IMG/VR virus record: IMGVR_UViG_3300044960_000873
Coordinates: 1-57,352 of that record
Source: a virus
Direction: 5' to 3' (one strand)
DNA: 57,352 nucleotides
In this document: one piece after another, positions 9,257 to 17,677 of the stretch
Layout of the letters: each line of letters starts with the position of its first letter
How positions within the stretch are numbered: the first letter of the stretch is position 1
Notes under the pieces: generated by a model
Databases searched by the model: none
The model's input: the letters and a program-made list of their open reading frames with translations, nothing else
What the model was told of the DNA's origin: nothing
Position numbers and translations under genes: made by a program

Positions 9257-9777
9257 CTCAGCGCCTCCGGTTTGCGCGCCAGCGCGTACACGTCGCCGCC
9301 ATCCGCCTCACGCACCTGCTCCGGGTCGAGTCCGGCATCTATCAGCCACGCGAGCAACTGAGCCGCACTCACTCCGGCGTAGAACTCGGCTCCCACCTGC
9401 CCGCCGTCCACCCCGTGCGGCGTGCGCGCCGGCGACGCCGCCGTGACGATGACCCACCCACCGGGACGCAGCAGCCGCGCCGCGTTCGCCACGATCTCCC
9501 GCGCGGCCGGGGTATGCTCCAGCGTCTCCGTCGTCACCACCACATCGCAGTGCTCCGGCTCGCCCCAGGTCGCTGCGTCGCCGACCACATCCACGCCGGG
9601 GCCGGGCCGCAGGTCCACCCCGATGTATCCCGCGCAGCCCGCGAACAACGGCCGCACCGACCCGTTCACGTCGTAGCTCCCCAGTTCGACCACCGTCAGT
9701 TGGCTGACATCCAGTTTGTCCACGACGCCGGTCACGAACCGGTATGCCGCCGGATGCATCTCAGACCACCCGCTCAT
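9253..9777 (-). CDS. SAM-dependent methyltransferase (class I, type 11)
   Basis: 174 residues. Motif I is VVELGSYDVNGS (a diverged E-x-G loop); YIGVDLRPGPGVD gives the acidic residue for SAM ribose; CDVVVTTETLEHTP is motif IV; RLLRPGGWVIVTAAS is motif V/VI. The family is the small-molecule/O-methyltransferase-like group, not a DNA methylase with an NPPY or DPPY motif. Its 4-base overlap with the glycosyltransferase suggests the two modify the same glycan or sugar, perhaps methylating a sugar placed on virion protein or DNA. This is inference from context. Confidence 0.8.
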   Translation of the reverse strand: MSGWSEMHPAAYRFVTGVVDKLDVSQLTVVELGSYDVNGSVRPLFAGCAGYIGVDLRPGPGVDVVGDAATWGEPEHCDVVVTTETLEHTPAAREIVANAARLLRPGGWVIVTAASPARTPHGVDGGQVGAEFYAGVSAAQLLAWLIDAGLDPEQVREADGGDVYALARKPEALR

Positions 9778-10252
9778 TGCGCAGCGTCACCGCGATCTCC
9801 GCCGTGTGCACCACCGCGCCCATGCCCACCCCGGGAACATCGAGCTCGGCGAACGCGTTCTGCCGCAGCGTCACCGGCACGTGCGATTGGCGCGGCGAGA
9901 GCGAGGCCATGCAGGTCGCCAGCGCCGTCATTGCCTGCTCGATCAACCCCGACCACACCCGGTCGGTCGCCCCGGCATCGTGCGCCGACATATACCCCCG
10001 CACCACCCATACCTCCTCACCGGCCATGCGCATCTGCCCCGTCGTCGTCACGCCATCCGGCCGCCATTCCGCCGATTCCCAGGCCACCGACCAGCCGCGC
10101 ACCTGTTTCTGCCCGCCGACCGTCGCGGTGAATGCAGCCTCCAGGTGCGCGAACGTCTGCGCCGTGCGCCGGTAGTCCTGCACGTTGCCGATATCGGCCA
10201 CCGTCTCCAGCCGCGCCACGATCGCATCGCGCACCTGCGCATACGTCGCCAT
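9761..10252 (-). CDS. tail terminator / head-tail joining protein candidate
   Basis: 163 residues. The N-terminus MATYAQVRDAIVARLETV and the later VWVVRGYMSA...TDRVW pattern, followed by ALATCMASLSP and a beta-rich end VVHTAEIAVTLRN, are the layout seen in tail-terminator proteins. The gene sits after the HK97-gp10-like gene and before the tube gene, separated only by the sugar-modification pair. It overlaps the start of the methyltransferase gene by 17 bases. The family assignment rests on layout and position. Confidence 0.6.
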   Translation of the reverse strand: MATYAQVRDAIVARLETVADIGNVQDYRRTAQTFAHLEAAFTATVGGQKQVRGWSVAWESAEWRPDGVTTTGQMRMAGEEVWVVRGYMSAHDAGATDRVWSGLIEQAMTALATCMASLSPRQSHVPVTLRQNAFAELDVPGVGMGAVVHTAEIAVTLRNERVV

Positions 10253-10734
10253 CAGAGCACCTGCCGCAGCGTCGCCAGCAGCTCACGGATGCGCCCCTGC
10301 GCCCGTGGCGCGCGGTCGCGGAACCCCCGCTCGAACATATGCGCGCCACGCGTCCCCCGCCGACCGATCGCCCGGGCAACCAGGAACGCCACCGCGCGCC
10401 CCTCGCCCAGTTTCCGGTTCACCCACAACTCGATCGGCCGGCGCGGCGGCATCCGCCCCGGCCGGCGGCCATGTTCGACGGAGAGCACCTTGATCGGCAC
10501 GTCGGTCGAGTACACCCTCCCGACGACCAGCAGCCCGCTGCCGCTCACGTCATGCGTGATCGACTGGCGCAGGTGCCCGGTCGCGCCGACGGGGGTATGC
10601 GCGATTACCCCGCCCTCGATATCCACCGCCAGCAGCTCCACCGTGCGGCGCAGCGCCGCCTCCACCGCCGCCGGCGCGCGCTGGAACGCCGCCACCAACG
10701 GCCGCGCATCGATCTCCAGCGTCAGGTTGCTCAT
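10252..10734 (-). CDS. HK97 gp10-like head-tail/tail component
   Basis: 160 residues. The helical N-terminus (VEAALRRTVELLAVDIEGG), the segment HTPVGATGHLRQSI, the turn to VYSTDVPIKVLSVEHG and the PRRPIELWV region match the common pattern of gp10-like proteins: a helix, a T-P-x-x-T-G-x-L-x-x-S loop and a YA-x-x-x-E-x-G type strand. The protein joins head and tail. It overlaps the upstream gene by 4 bases and shares one base with the downstream one. Confidence 0.7.
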   Translation of the reverse strand: MSNLTLEIDARPLVAAFQRAPAAVEAALRRTVELLAVDIEGGVIAHTPVGATGHLRQSITHDVSGSGLLVVGRVYSTDVPIKVLSVEHGRRPGRMPPRRPIELWVNRKLGEGRAVAFLVARAIGRRGTRGAHMFERGFRDRAPRAQGRIRELLATLRQVL

Positions 10735-11441
10735 GCCCGCCGGCCCCGGTGGGTCAACCGCGCCGCGCCAGTGCCGGCCACCGACGTACTCCAGTCCAGC
10801 CGCAGCGCCGCCGGCGCCTCGCCCCCGCGTACCCCCACCAGCTCGCGGTATTCGTTGAGCAACGCGCCCGCCAATTTCTGCGCCCGATCGGCCTTTGACG
10901 ACCGCTCGACGCTATCGATCGCCAGCGTCGCCTCCTGCTCGTGCACGAACCGCGCCGCCAAACGCGAGAATGCCCGCGCGGTGCACAACGCCAGGAACGC
11001 CTGCCGGTGCCAGGCCGGGACCGTCGTCGCCGTCGCCCCATCCAGGTCCTCGACCGTGTGCCGCGCCGTGTACGACACCCGCACCGTCTCGGTCGCGCCG
11101 GGGGTATGCCAGCGCAGCCGCAGTTTCGTCGTCGTCGGCGTGCGGTAGATCTGCCAGTCGGTCGGCTCCAGATAGACCGGCTGGCGCAGGCCGGCCGGGT
11201 ATTCGACCGCCGTGATCCGGCTGAATCCGTCGACATACCCGGCCGGCAACGTGAAGTCGTAGGTCACCCCGTCCCCAGCGATATCCGCGACGAGCACCCG
11301 TGGCGCATCGTCGTCGTACTGCTCCAGCCCATCGCGCACCGCCTGGTACAGGTCCCCCTCGGTCCCCGCATCCAGCAGCCCGGCCACGTCCTGGAGCCGC
11401 GAGCGCATCCGCTCGATCAGCGTCGCCAGGTCGTCCGCCAT
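10731..11441 (-). CDS. head-tail connector / neck protein
   Basis: 236 residues, helical N-terminus (LATLIERMRSRLQDVAG), a beta domain with DFTLPAGYVDGFSRI and TDWQIYRTPTTTKLRLRW, then VSYTARHTVEDL and a helical end with AFLALCTARAFSRLAARF. This matches phage adaptor proteins that bind below the portal. Located after capsid and decoration genes and before gp10-like, as expected. Confidence 0.65.
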   Translation of the reverse strand: MADDLATLIERMRSRLQDVAGLLDAGTEGDLYQAVRDGLEQYDDDAPRVLVADIAGDGVTYDFTLPAGYVDGFSRITAVEYPAGLRQPVYLEPTDWQIYRTPTTTKLRLRWHTPGATETVRVSYTARHTVEDLDGATATTVPAWHRQAFLALCTARAFSRLAARFVHEQEATLAIDSVERSSKADRAQKLAGALLNEYRELVGVRGGEAPAALRLDWSTSVAGTGAARLTHRGRRA

Positions 11442-11460
11442 AGCGCCTCCTCGCTGGGGT

Positions 11461-11736
11461 TCAGCTAAACGCCACCGCCGCCGCCGGCCCCGTCCCGCTC
11501 AGGTCGACGTAGACGCCGCTGCTGAACACCACCCCGCAGGGGAATTGCGCCGTCGCCGTCGTGTTGGCCGGCGCACGCAGCGTCAGCAGCACCGTCCCGC
11601 TCGCCCCGCCGTCGCGCAGTTCCAGCGTCGCCGTGTCCGACCCCGCCGCCAGCGTCGCGGCGTAGACAATGTACGGCGTCCCCGCGCTGGCGAGTTCGCC
11701 GTCCGTCGTGCGTTGGACCAGTCGCGCCGGGCCCAT
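11461..11736 (-). CDS. small virion protein, possible head fibre/decoration
   Basis: 91 residues, beta-rich with no charged helices: YIVYAATLAAGSDTATLELRD, then VLLTLRAPANTTATAQF and a C-terminal VYVDLSGTGPAAAVAFS. The ATG follows the previous gene's stop directly. Similar short beta sandwich proteins coat capsids or tails; the capsid gene lies three genes upstream. No family is recognised. Confidence 0.6.
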   Translation of the reverse strand: MGPARLVQRTTDGELASAGTPYIVYAATLAAGSDTATLELRDGGASGTVLLTLRAPANTTATAQFPCGVVFSSGVYVDLSGTGPAAAVAFS

Positions 11737-12147
11737 CTAGGCCGCCTCATACTCGACGACGACCAGGAGCGACGGCATCGCCAGCCCGGTCCCCACCAGT
11801 TCGCGTTGCAGGTCCAGGCACGCGCCGGCCGCCAGCGAGAGCGGCGTCGACGGCTGATAGAGCACCCGCCGGGTGTAGGCCGTCTCATTCGTGCCCGACA
11901 GGTAATCCCGGTTGGCCACCTCGGTCGAGGATGCGCCATCTACGCCCCGGTTGATCACGTTGAGGTTGAACGTATTCGTCGCCTGGCCGGTAATGCCCGC
12001 CGCCGGCACGATCGTCACCGAGCGGATCCGACAGGCGAATGGGGCCATGAACACCACCCGGCTCGCCGTCGCGTCCCCCGCCGCCGCCGGCGGGATCAGC
12101 GTCTGCTGCACCAGCGGTCCGGCCAGGTCATGCATCGTGTTCGCCAT
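11737..12147 (-). CDS. virion protein, possible capsid decoration
   Basis: 136 residues, beginning MANTMHDLAGPLVQQTLIPP, then FMAPFACRIRSVTIVPAAG and NTFNLNVINRG, a pattern typical of jelly-roll-like surface proteins, ending SLLVVVEYEAA. It directly precedes the 91-residue gene without a gap. It probably decorates the capsid; this is inferred from location and beta content only. Confidence 0.6.
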   Translation of the reverse strand: MANTMHDLAGPLVQQTLIPPAAAGDATASRVVFMAPFACRIRSVTIVPAAGITGQATNTFNLNVINRGVDGASSTEVANRDYLSGTNETAYTRRVLYQPSTPLSLAAGACLDLQRELVGTGLAMPSLLVVVEYEAA

Positions 12148-12176
12148 CTGGTTGCCTCCTCATGTTCGCTCGCGCG

Positions 12177-12440
12177 TCAACGCCCGCGACGCTGCCGCGC
12201 CCGTCCCAGTTTCGTCTCGTCCGCTACGCTGATGTCCGCCGACGTCTCGTCGTCATCCGCTACGCTGGTCTCGGCTGAGGTCTCGTCCACCGCCACAGCC
12301 TCGGCTGTCGCCAGCGTCGCCCAGTGTTTCGCCCCGTCATCGGTCACCACACAGACGCGGTCGGTGAACGCATACACCGCCCGCACCCGCGCCGGGTCCG
12401 CCCGGGACAACCGCGCTGCCTGCTCGCGTGAGATCATCAT
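12177..12440 (-). CDS. small hypothetical protein with acidic repeat
   Basis: 87 residues. The N-terminal half is SREQAARLSRADPARVRAV and VCVVTDDGAKHWATL; the C-terminal half has the repeats ETSAETSVAD, DETSADISVADETK and ends basic (GRARQRRGR). At DNA level the repeat is a tandem near-copy. It lies between capsid and decoration genes, as small head-completion proteins do. The function is unknown. Confidence 0.6.
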   Translation of the reverse strand: MMISREQAARLSRADPARVRAVYAFTDRVCVVTDDGAKHWATLATAEAVAVDETSAETSVADDDETSADISVADETKLGRARQRRGR

Positions 12441-12494
12441 CGCTACGCCCTCTCAGGCGAGGGTGGGGGCCAGAGCCCCCACCACTCCGTCAGT

Positions 12495-14966
12495 TTAGGC
12501 CACGACTTCCTTGTACAGCCCGCGGTAGTCGAGCACTGCGTAGCCCCAGATGTGGCGGATCTTGTAGGTGATCTTGTCGGCGGTGAACACGCTGCCGACC
12601 GTCGGCGCGTCCTGCACGAACAGTTCCGGCTCCTCGCGACCATTGAGGAAGCCGAGCTCAATGATCGGCGTGTTCGCCGGATCTGCCGCCGCCACCCAGT
12701 CGTTGGCATCCGTCCACTCGTCCACCACCGTGTACTCGATCCCGCGGTGGATGTTCGGCGTCGTCGCGTTCTCGTTGCTCGCCAGCACGTACGGCGCGCT
12801 GTTGGAGAGTTTGAACGCGATCTCCTCCAGTTCCGCCGGCACGAACAATCGCCGCGGCAGATTGCTCGCCCCCAACGGCTGCGTGGTCACACCATACGGC
12901 ATCTGGTCGCGCATCGCCCGGCGTACCACCGAGAGCTCCGCCGCCGACAGCGCCGTCGAGCCCAGGTTGCCGTGCGAGGCGTGGAACAACGCCACACCGT
13001 CGTAGATCGTCGGATTGTCGCGCAGCACCGTGTTGAAGATGGCGTGGCGCAGGGTGCGCACCGCCGCCTCGCCCAGCCGCACCGGAATCTGCCGCACGAC
13101 CTGCATATCGTCGTTCATGATGGTTTCCATCGTGAGGTCCTCGAGGCCACCGCGTTTGGCTGGCGCGTAGGTGGCCTCCTCGTCCCCTGGCGAGGTCAGC
13201 GGCTGGTACGTTCCGCCTTCGCTCACCGTCGGCAGGTCGCCGTACCCGCCGAGGCGCACCCGGCGGTTCGTGCGGAAATCGCTCAATCCGCTCACCTCGG
13301 AGACGAGCAGCATGAACGATTGCAGGTCCGGCATCAGGTACTGCGCGATCATGCGCCGGCGAATTGAGTCGCCGAGGATTTCGGCGAACGTGCTGGTGGT
13401 CACCGACTCGCGCAACCCATCCGGCAACTCGCGCGGCGCGTACTGCACCGCCTCGGCCAGGATCTCGCGTGGATCGGTCACCCGCCGGCCGGTGATCTGC
13501 TCGAACGCCTCGCGCAACGAGCGGAAATGCATCGGCGTGCGCAACCACAACTGCACCTGGTCCTGCTGCGGCGTCGCGCCGCGGACCAGGCCGAAGAACC
13601 CGTCCATCGCCTGCTGGAACTTGTCGCGTTGGTCGGTCGTCACCTCGATCCGCCCCAGCCCAGTCGGACGTACCTGCGCCAGCCGCGCCGCGATCTCCCG
13701 GTCACGGTCAATGCGCGCGTCGAGCTCGGCCGCCTCGAACAGCCGGCCGGAGAAATCCGCCGCGATCGCCGCGCGGAGCGGCTCCGGCAACCGGCTCTCC
13801 GCGAGCCGCTCCCGCAACACCGCCTCAGCCTGCGCCAACGCCGCGCGCTGCTCCGCCTCGCGCAGCCGCGCCTCCAGCGCCGCCAGCGATTCGCGCAGCT
13901 CGCCGTTGCCGGCGACGGCCATCGCCTCTCCCGTCGCGCCGCTATCGGCAGCGCCCGTTTCCTGCCCTGTCGCGCCAGCGCGCGCGCTCTCGGCCAACGC
14001 CTCAGCCAGTTCCTGCGTCCCGACTGCCTCGTTCAGCGCCGCCAACTCCTCGAGGCTCAGCTTGCGCCCCTCGCGCAGCCGCGCCAACAGTTTCTGCACG
14101 TCCATGATCGCCTCCTGCAATGCATCGAACACATATTCGCTCGCCCCCGGAGCGGCCACGCCCTCGGCCAATGGACCCAATAACGACCCGCCGGCAGCCG
14201 GGTTCATCACCAGGTCGACCGATTCCGCGCGCAAGATTTTGGTCACTCGCCGGCCCGACGGGCGGCGCGCCTCGGAAATGAACCCACCGCTGGGGATCAC
14301 GTGCGAGAACCCAATTGCCTCGCGTCCCGTGCGCCGTTTCACGTCGTAGGCATGCCGCACGCTCTCGCGCACGTCCGGTTTCCCCCGGTTGATCTCGAAC
14401 ACCCCCTCGACGCCCACGGCGTTCGGCCGCGCCGCGGTGATCCATCCCGCCACCGCGTCCGCGCCACGTTCGTTGCGGTTGTGGTCCGGACCACGCCCGT
14501 AAAACACCGGCACCCCGGCATATACCGGCGCGGCCTCGTGCAGCACCGCCAGCGGGTACTCGTTGCCGTTTGCGCTCACTCCGGCCCGGATGATCTGCAC
14601 GCGCCAGTCCCAGCCGTCGGCGTCGACCGCCTCGAGCAACGTCCCATCCACTGGCTGCGCATCCTGCCGCGCCGCCGCGCCGCCATCAGTCGGCTGCTGT
14701 GCCTCGTCCATCGCCCCCACCGCCACATACTCCACCCGCCGCTCGACCGCAACCGCGTCGCCCAGCGTCACCTGCCCCTCGGCGTCGATCGCGTACGATC
14801 GCCGGTAGAGTTGCCCCCCGTCGTCGTAGACGACCATGTCGTCGTACACCTCCACCGGCCAGATGCGCTCCTCGCCGTCCGGGTTCAGCGCGCGCGCCAG
14901 CAACCGGCAGATGTCGTTGTGGGAGAGGTCGGAGGCTTCCGTGAGGAAAAACCGCGTCTCGGCCAT
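12495..14966 (-). CDS. prohead protease - scaffold - major capsid fusion
   Basis: 823 residues. Residues about 110-270 look like a prohead protease (AVLHEAAPVYAGVPVFYGRG, AVAGWITAARPN, REAIGFSHVIPSGG). Residues 300-430 are an Ala/Glu coiled coil typical of scaffold. The C-terminal 390 residues are the major capsid protein, Mu-gpT-like (FRTNRRVRLGGYGDLPTVSE, VALFHASHGNLGS, LFVPAELEEIAFKL). Phages usually encode these as two or three genes, so the fusion implies self-processing during head maturation. ATG 14966 follows GGGGG. The upstream 150 bases carry no gene. Confidence 0.88.
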   Translation of the reverse strand: MAETRFFLTEASDLSHNDICRLLARALNPDGEERIWPVEVYDDMVVYDDGGQLYRRSYAIDAEGQVTLGDAVAVERRVEYVAVGAMDEAQQPTDGGAAARQDAQPVDGTLLEAVDADGWDWRVQIIRAGVSANGNEYPLAVLHEAAPVYAGVPVFYGRGPDHNRNERGADAVAGWITAARPNAVGVEGVFEINRGKPDVRESVRHAYDVKRRTGREAIGFSHVIPSGGFISEARRPSGRRVTKILRAESVDLVMNPAAGGSLLGPLAEGVAAPGASEYVFDALQEAIMDVQKLLARLREGRKLSLEELAALNEAVGTQELAEALAESARAGATGQETGAADSGATGEAMAVAGNGELRESLAALEARLREAEQRAALAQAEAVLRERLAESRLPEPLRAAIAADFSGRLFEAAELDARIDRDREIAARLAQVRPTGLGRIEVTTDQRDKFQQAMDGFFGLVRGATPQQDQVQLWLRTPMHFRSLREAFEQITGRRVTDPREILAEAVQYAPRELPDGLRESVTTSTFAEILGDSIRRRMIAQYLMPDLQSFMLLVSEVSGLSDFRTNRRVRLGGYGDLPTVSEGGTYQPLTSPGDEEATYAPAKRGGLEDLTMETIMNDDMQVVRQIPVRLGEAAVRTLRHAIFNTVLRDNPTIYDGVALFHASHGNLGSTALSAAELSVVRRAMRDQMPYGVTTQPLGASNLPRRLFVPAELEEIAFKLSNSAPYVLASNENATTPNIHRGIEYTVVDEWTDANDWVAAADPANTPIIELGFLNGREEPELFVQDAPTVGSVFTADKITYKIRHIWGYAVLDYRGLYKEVVA

Positions 14967-15121
14967 ACAACCCCCGTGAACACAGACAACGCCGTCAGCC
15001 GAGGCTCTCTCGTCCTCGCGCGACGGCGTCTAGCGCTCACTCAGGCGGTCGCATGTACCTGCTATGCGGTTGTCGCCCGCACACATACCACAATCGCGGG
15101 CTGGCCGTCAAATGCCCCGGT

Positions 15122-15373
15122 TCAGCGTGGCACGAGCCGGCAGGCGTCCTCCTCGGTCAACCGGTGCTCGATCCCGTGGTAGCACACTGCCTCGATCGGC
15201 GTCGGCAGCGGCCGGCGCACGCGGTAGATCCGGCGCGAGGGCCGGATGACCACCACCTCCGCCGTCACCGCGCCGAGCATGCAGCCGCACGCCCCGCGCC
15301 ATTCCCGGCTGCTCGGCAGCGGCTGGCCGATCGCCTCGCCGATCAGCGTCCCATTCACCCGCACCAGCGCCAT
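15122..15373 (-). CDS. small hypothetical protein
   Basis: 83 residues from ATG 15373, with GGAG seven bases upstream; a GTG at 15379 is possible (GTGA overlap with the preceding stop). The sequence is MALVRVNGTLIGEAIGQPLP, then CGCMLGAVTAEVVVI, YRVRRPLPTPIEAVCYHG and a C-terminal HRLTEEDACRL. It has no known family. Four Cys may bind metal. It lies between the head morphogenesis gene and the capsid fusion. Confidence 0.6.
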   Translation of the reverse strand: MALVRVNGTLIGEAIGQPLPSSREWRGACGCMLGAVTAEVVVIRPSRRIYRVRRPLPTPIEAVCYHGIEHRLTEEDACRLVPR

Positions 15374-15375
15374 CG

Positions 15376-16197
15376 TCACTCCGTCGCCTGCGCGTCCGGC
15401 GGGACCAGTTCCAGCCGGCAGCGGCAGCGGTTCGTTTCCGTCGCCGGCAACGCCGGGTCGTGCGGGAACCGCGCCCGGATGCCGCGCCCCAGGTTGAACA
15501 CCTCATCCATCGGGATGGGTTTCTTCTGCGTCCGCCGCGCCACAGCGATATGGTGGGGCCGCGACCGCTGCCGTTGGACGGCGGTAAACCCCGGCGAGGA
15601 TGACGCGTGCACCCAGCGTTTGCGCATCCCCTCCACCCGGCTGGCCAGTTCCACCGCCTGGTCGTAATAGGCCAGGTTGTATAGCCGGCTCACCTCGGTC
15701 TGGGCGATCGTCTCCACCCGGCTGCGCGCTGGTTTCCAGGCCCCGCTGGTCATGTCCCGCCCGATGCGGTCGAGCAACGTCGTGAACGGCATCCCCCCCA
15801 GCGCCGCCAACCGGATGTGCATACTGATCCGCTGAAGCACGTCCGCCATCAGGTCCTCGGTCAGTTTCGCCACGTACTCCCCGGCCACCCGCACCAGGGT
15901 TGGGTTCACCCCCACATAACTGCGCGCGTCCACCCGCGACAGCCGCAGGTCGGCCAGCGCCGTCGCATCCCCCAACGCCGCTGCGCGTTCCACCGCGTCG
16001 CGCAACGGCAGCGCCATCTGCCCCGTCACCGCCTGGGCCAGCGCCTCCGCCTCGCGCAGCAACTGCCGGTAGCGCAGCGTTAGCCCCCCCTCGGAGCCCG
16101 CCAGCAGGCCGAGGAGCTCGCGCCGGTAGCGGTCGAGCAACCGCAGCACCGTCGCCGCCGCCTCGTCGCTCAACCCGGCCAACGCATCGTCGGCCAT
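15376..16197 (-). CDS. phage head morphogenesis protein (SPP1 gp7 / Mu gpF-like)
   Basis: 273 residues. The helical first half contains LLRYRQLL-type segments and the mid region RVETIAQTEVSRLYNLAYYD, the hallmark T-E-x-x-R motif. The C-terminus has KRWVHASSSPGFTAVQRQRS, RPHHIAVA, then RFPHDPALPATETNRCRCRL, the conserved pattern ending N-C-R-C seen in Mu gpF and SPP1 gp7. This minor head protein acts in procapsid assembly next to portal. It shares one base with the portal stop. Confidence 0.9.
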   Translation of the reverse strand: MADDALAGLSDEAAATVLRLLDRYRRELLGLLAGSEGGLTLRYRQLLREAEALAQAVTGQMALPLRDAVERAAALGDATALADLRLSRVDARSYVGVNPTLVRVAGEYVAKLTEDLMADVLQRISMHIRLAALGGMPFTTLLDRIGRDMTSGAWKPARSRVETIAQTEVSRLYNLAYYDQAVELASRVEGMRKRWVHASSSPGFTAVQRQRSRPHHIAVARRTQKKPIPMDEVFNLGRGIRARFPHDPALPATETNRCRCRLELVPPDAQATE

Positions 16198-17675
16198 CAG
16201 CCCACCGCATCCAGCGGCTGCGGTTCATCCCGCCGTAGCCGCGCCACAGGGAACACCGGCGCCTCCACTGCCGGCTCCCCCTCCGGCATTTCCTGCGGCT
16301 CCAACTGCGCGGTCTCCTCGTCCAGATCGATATCCGCGCCCAATTGGGTGGCCATGAGCAGGAACAACCGCCGCGCCGTGTCCTGGCTGACGTACCCCTC
16401 GCCCACCGCCAGCGCCAGCGTCTGGGTCAGCGTGGACAACGCGCCGACCACCTGCTGCGTATCCGCCGGCGAGAGGTCGGGCATCTCCACCCGGAACGCC
16501 TCCCCTGCCGGGATCATCACCCCCGTCAGCTGACCATCGCCGCGTTCCTCCGGCACCTCGGCCGGCAGCCGGCCAGCCAGCACCGCGTAATCCACCTGGC
16601 AACGCAGCACATCGCCCACGATCGCGCGCCACTCGTCCTGTACGCTGGTCATGCGTTTGCGCACCGGCTCGGCCATCGCCTGCGCCGAGGCCCGGTTGAC
16701 ATCCTCGCCCTCGGCGAACCAGTGCACCGGGATGCCCACCGCCCCGAAAATATGGTTGCGCAGGAACCGCATCAGGTTCGCCGCGTCGTACGTGTCCAGC
16801 CGGGGGGTCTTCGCCTCCCAACTGATGCGCTCGTTTTGCAGCATCACCGCGCCCGGCTTCGGCGGCTGCGCGTACTGCGGCAGCGCGGCCAATTCAGCCA
16901 GTTCTCGCGCTGTCGCGTCCTTCACCGTCACCGTCCAAATGAAGGCCTTCATGAGCAGTGCGCGCTCGACCTCGTTGAACACCATCTGGTCGAGCAGGTC
17001 AATGAAATCGGCCAGGGTATAGAGCAGCGAGATCCCGCGTGTACCCAGCGGGTTCTGCCGTTTCCAGAACAGCGCTGGCCGCTCGATCTCGCGCAGATCG
17101 TCAGCCCCCTCGCGCAGGTTGACGATCTGGTAAGCGCGTGGTTCCTCGCCGGGGAACGAGCGCAGCCGCACCTCGCGCACCACGCGCCAGTTCTCCGGGT
17201 CCGGCCGCACCTCGCGCACCTCCTCCGGCACGACGCAGCCGACGCGCAGATGGCCATCCAGCGGGTTGGGGAACAGCGGCAGCAGCAACTCACCGCTGAC
17301 CAGGTACACGGTCAGCAGGTCAGCCGCGTTGCGCTCCCAGTCGTTATAGCCGTCCTGCCAATGACGCTCGATCACCTCGCGCACCTGGGCGTTGCGGTAG
17401 GTCAGCGTCATCCCCTCGCCGAGGACGAAATCGACCAGCATCGAGACGAGCCGGTGCGCGACCGGGTTCGTCCGGTAGAGGTAACTGGCTACGCGCAGCA
17501 TGTGCTCGTGCTGGTAGGCCGGCAGGTTCTGTCCCCGCTCGCCAGTGATGCGCCGGTAGAGGTGGTCGTCGTCGTCGATCCCCTGGTTGGCCAACAGGTC
17601 GAACGTCGCCTCGCGTGCCGCCTCACGCCGGGTCGCAGCCGGTTGTCGCTGCCGGCGCGCGCGTCTGGTCGTCAT
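16197..17675 (-). CDS. portal protein
   Basis: 492 residues. Features: ARVIRITGERGQ-like start (YRRITGERGQNLPAY), YLYRTNPVAHRLVSMLVDFV, GWHCDGYNDWERNAADLL-like helix, VSGELLLPLFPNPLDGHLRV, then PALFWKRQNPLGTRGISLLY, IDLLDQMVFNEVERALLM and MRFLRNHIFGAVGIPVHWF, all in the order expected for the stem and wing of the SPP1/HK97-type portal. A C-terminal acidic tail ends near PQPLDAVG. It forms the DNA entry ring with the adjacent terminase. Confidence 0.9.
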   Translation of the reverse strand: MTTRRARRQRQPAATRREAAREATFDLLANQGIDDDDHLYRRITGERGQNLPAYQHEHMLRVASYLYRTNPVAHRLVSMLVDFVLGEGMTLTYRNAQVREVIERHWQDGYNDWERNAADLLTVYLVSGELLLPLFPNPLDGHLRVGCVVPEEVREVRPDPENWRVVREVRLRSFPGEEPRAYQIVNLREGADDLREIERPALFWKRQNPLGTRGISLLYTLADFIDLLDQMVFNEVERALLMKAFIWTVTVKDATARELAELAALPQYAQPPKPGAVMLQNERISWEAKTPRLDTYDAANLMRFLRNHIFGAVGIPVHWFAEGEDVNRASAQAMAEPVRKRMTSVQDEWRAIVGDVLRCQVDYAVLAGRLPAEVPEERGDGQLTGVMIPAGEAFRVEMPDLSPADTQQVVGALSTLTQTLALAVGEGYVSQDTARRLFLLMATQLGADIDLDEETAQLEPQEMPEGEPAVEAPVFPVARLRRDEPQPLDAVG

Positions 17676-17677
17676 CC

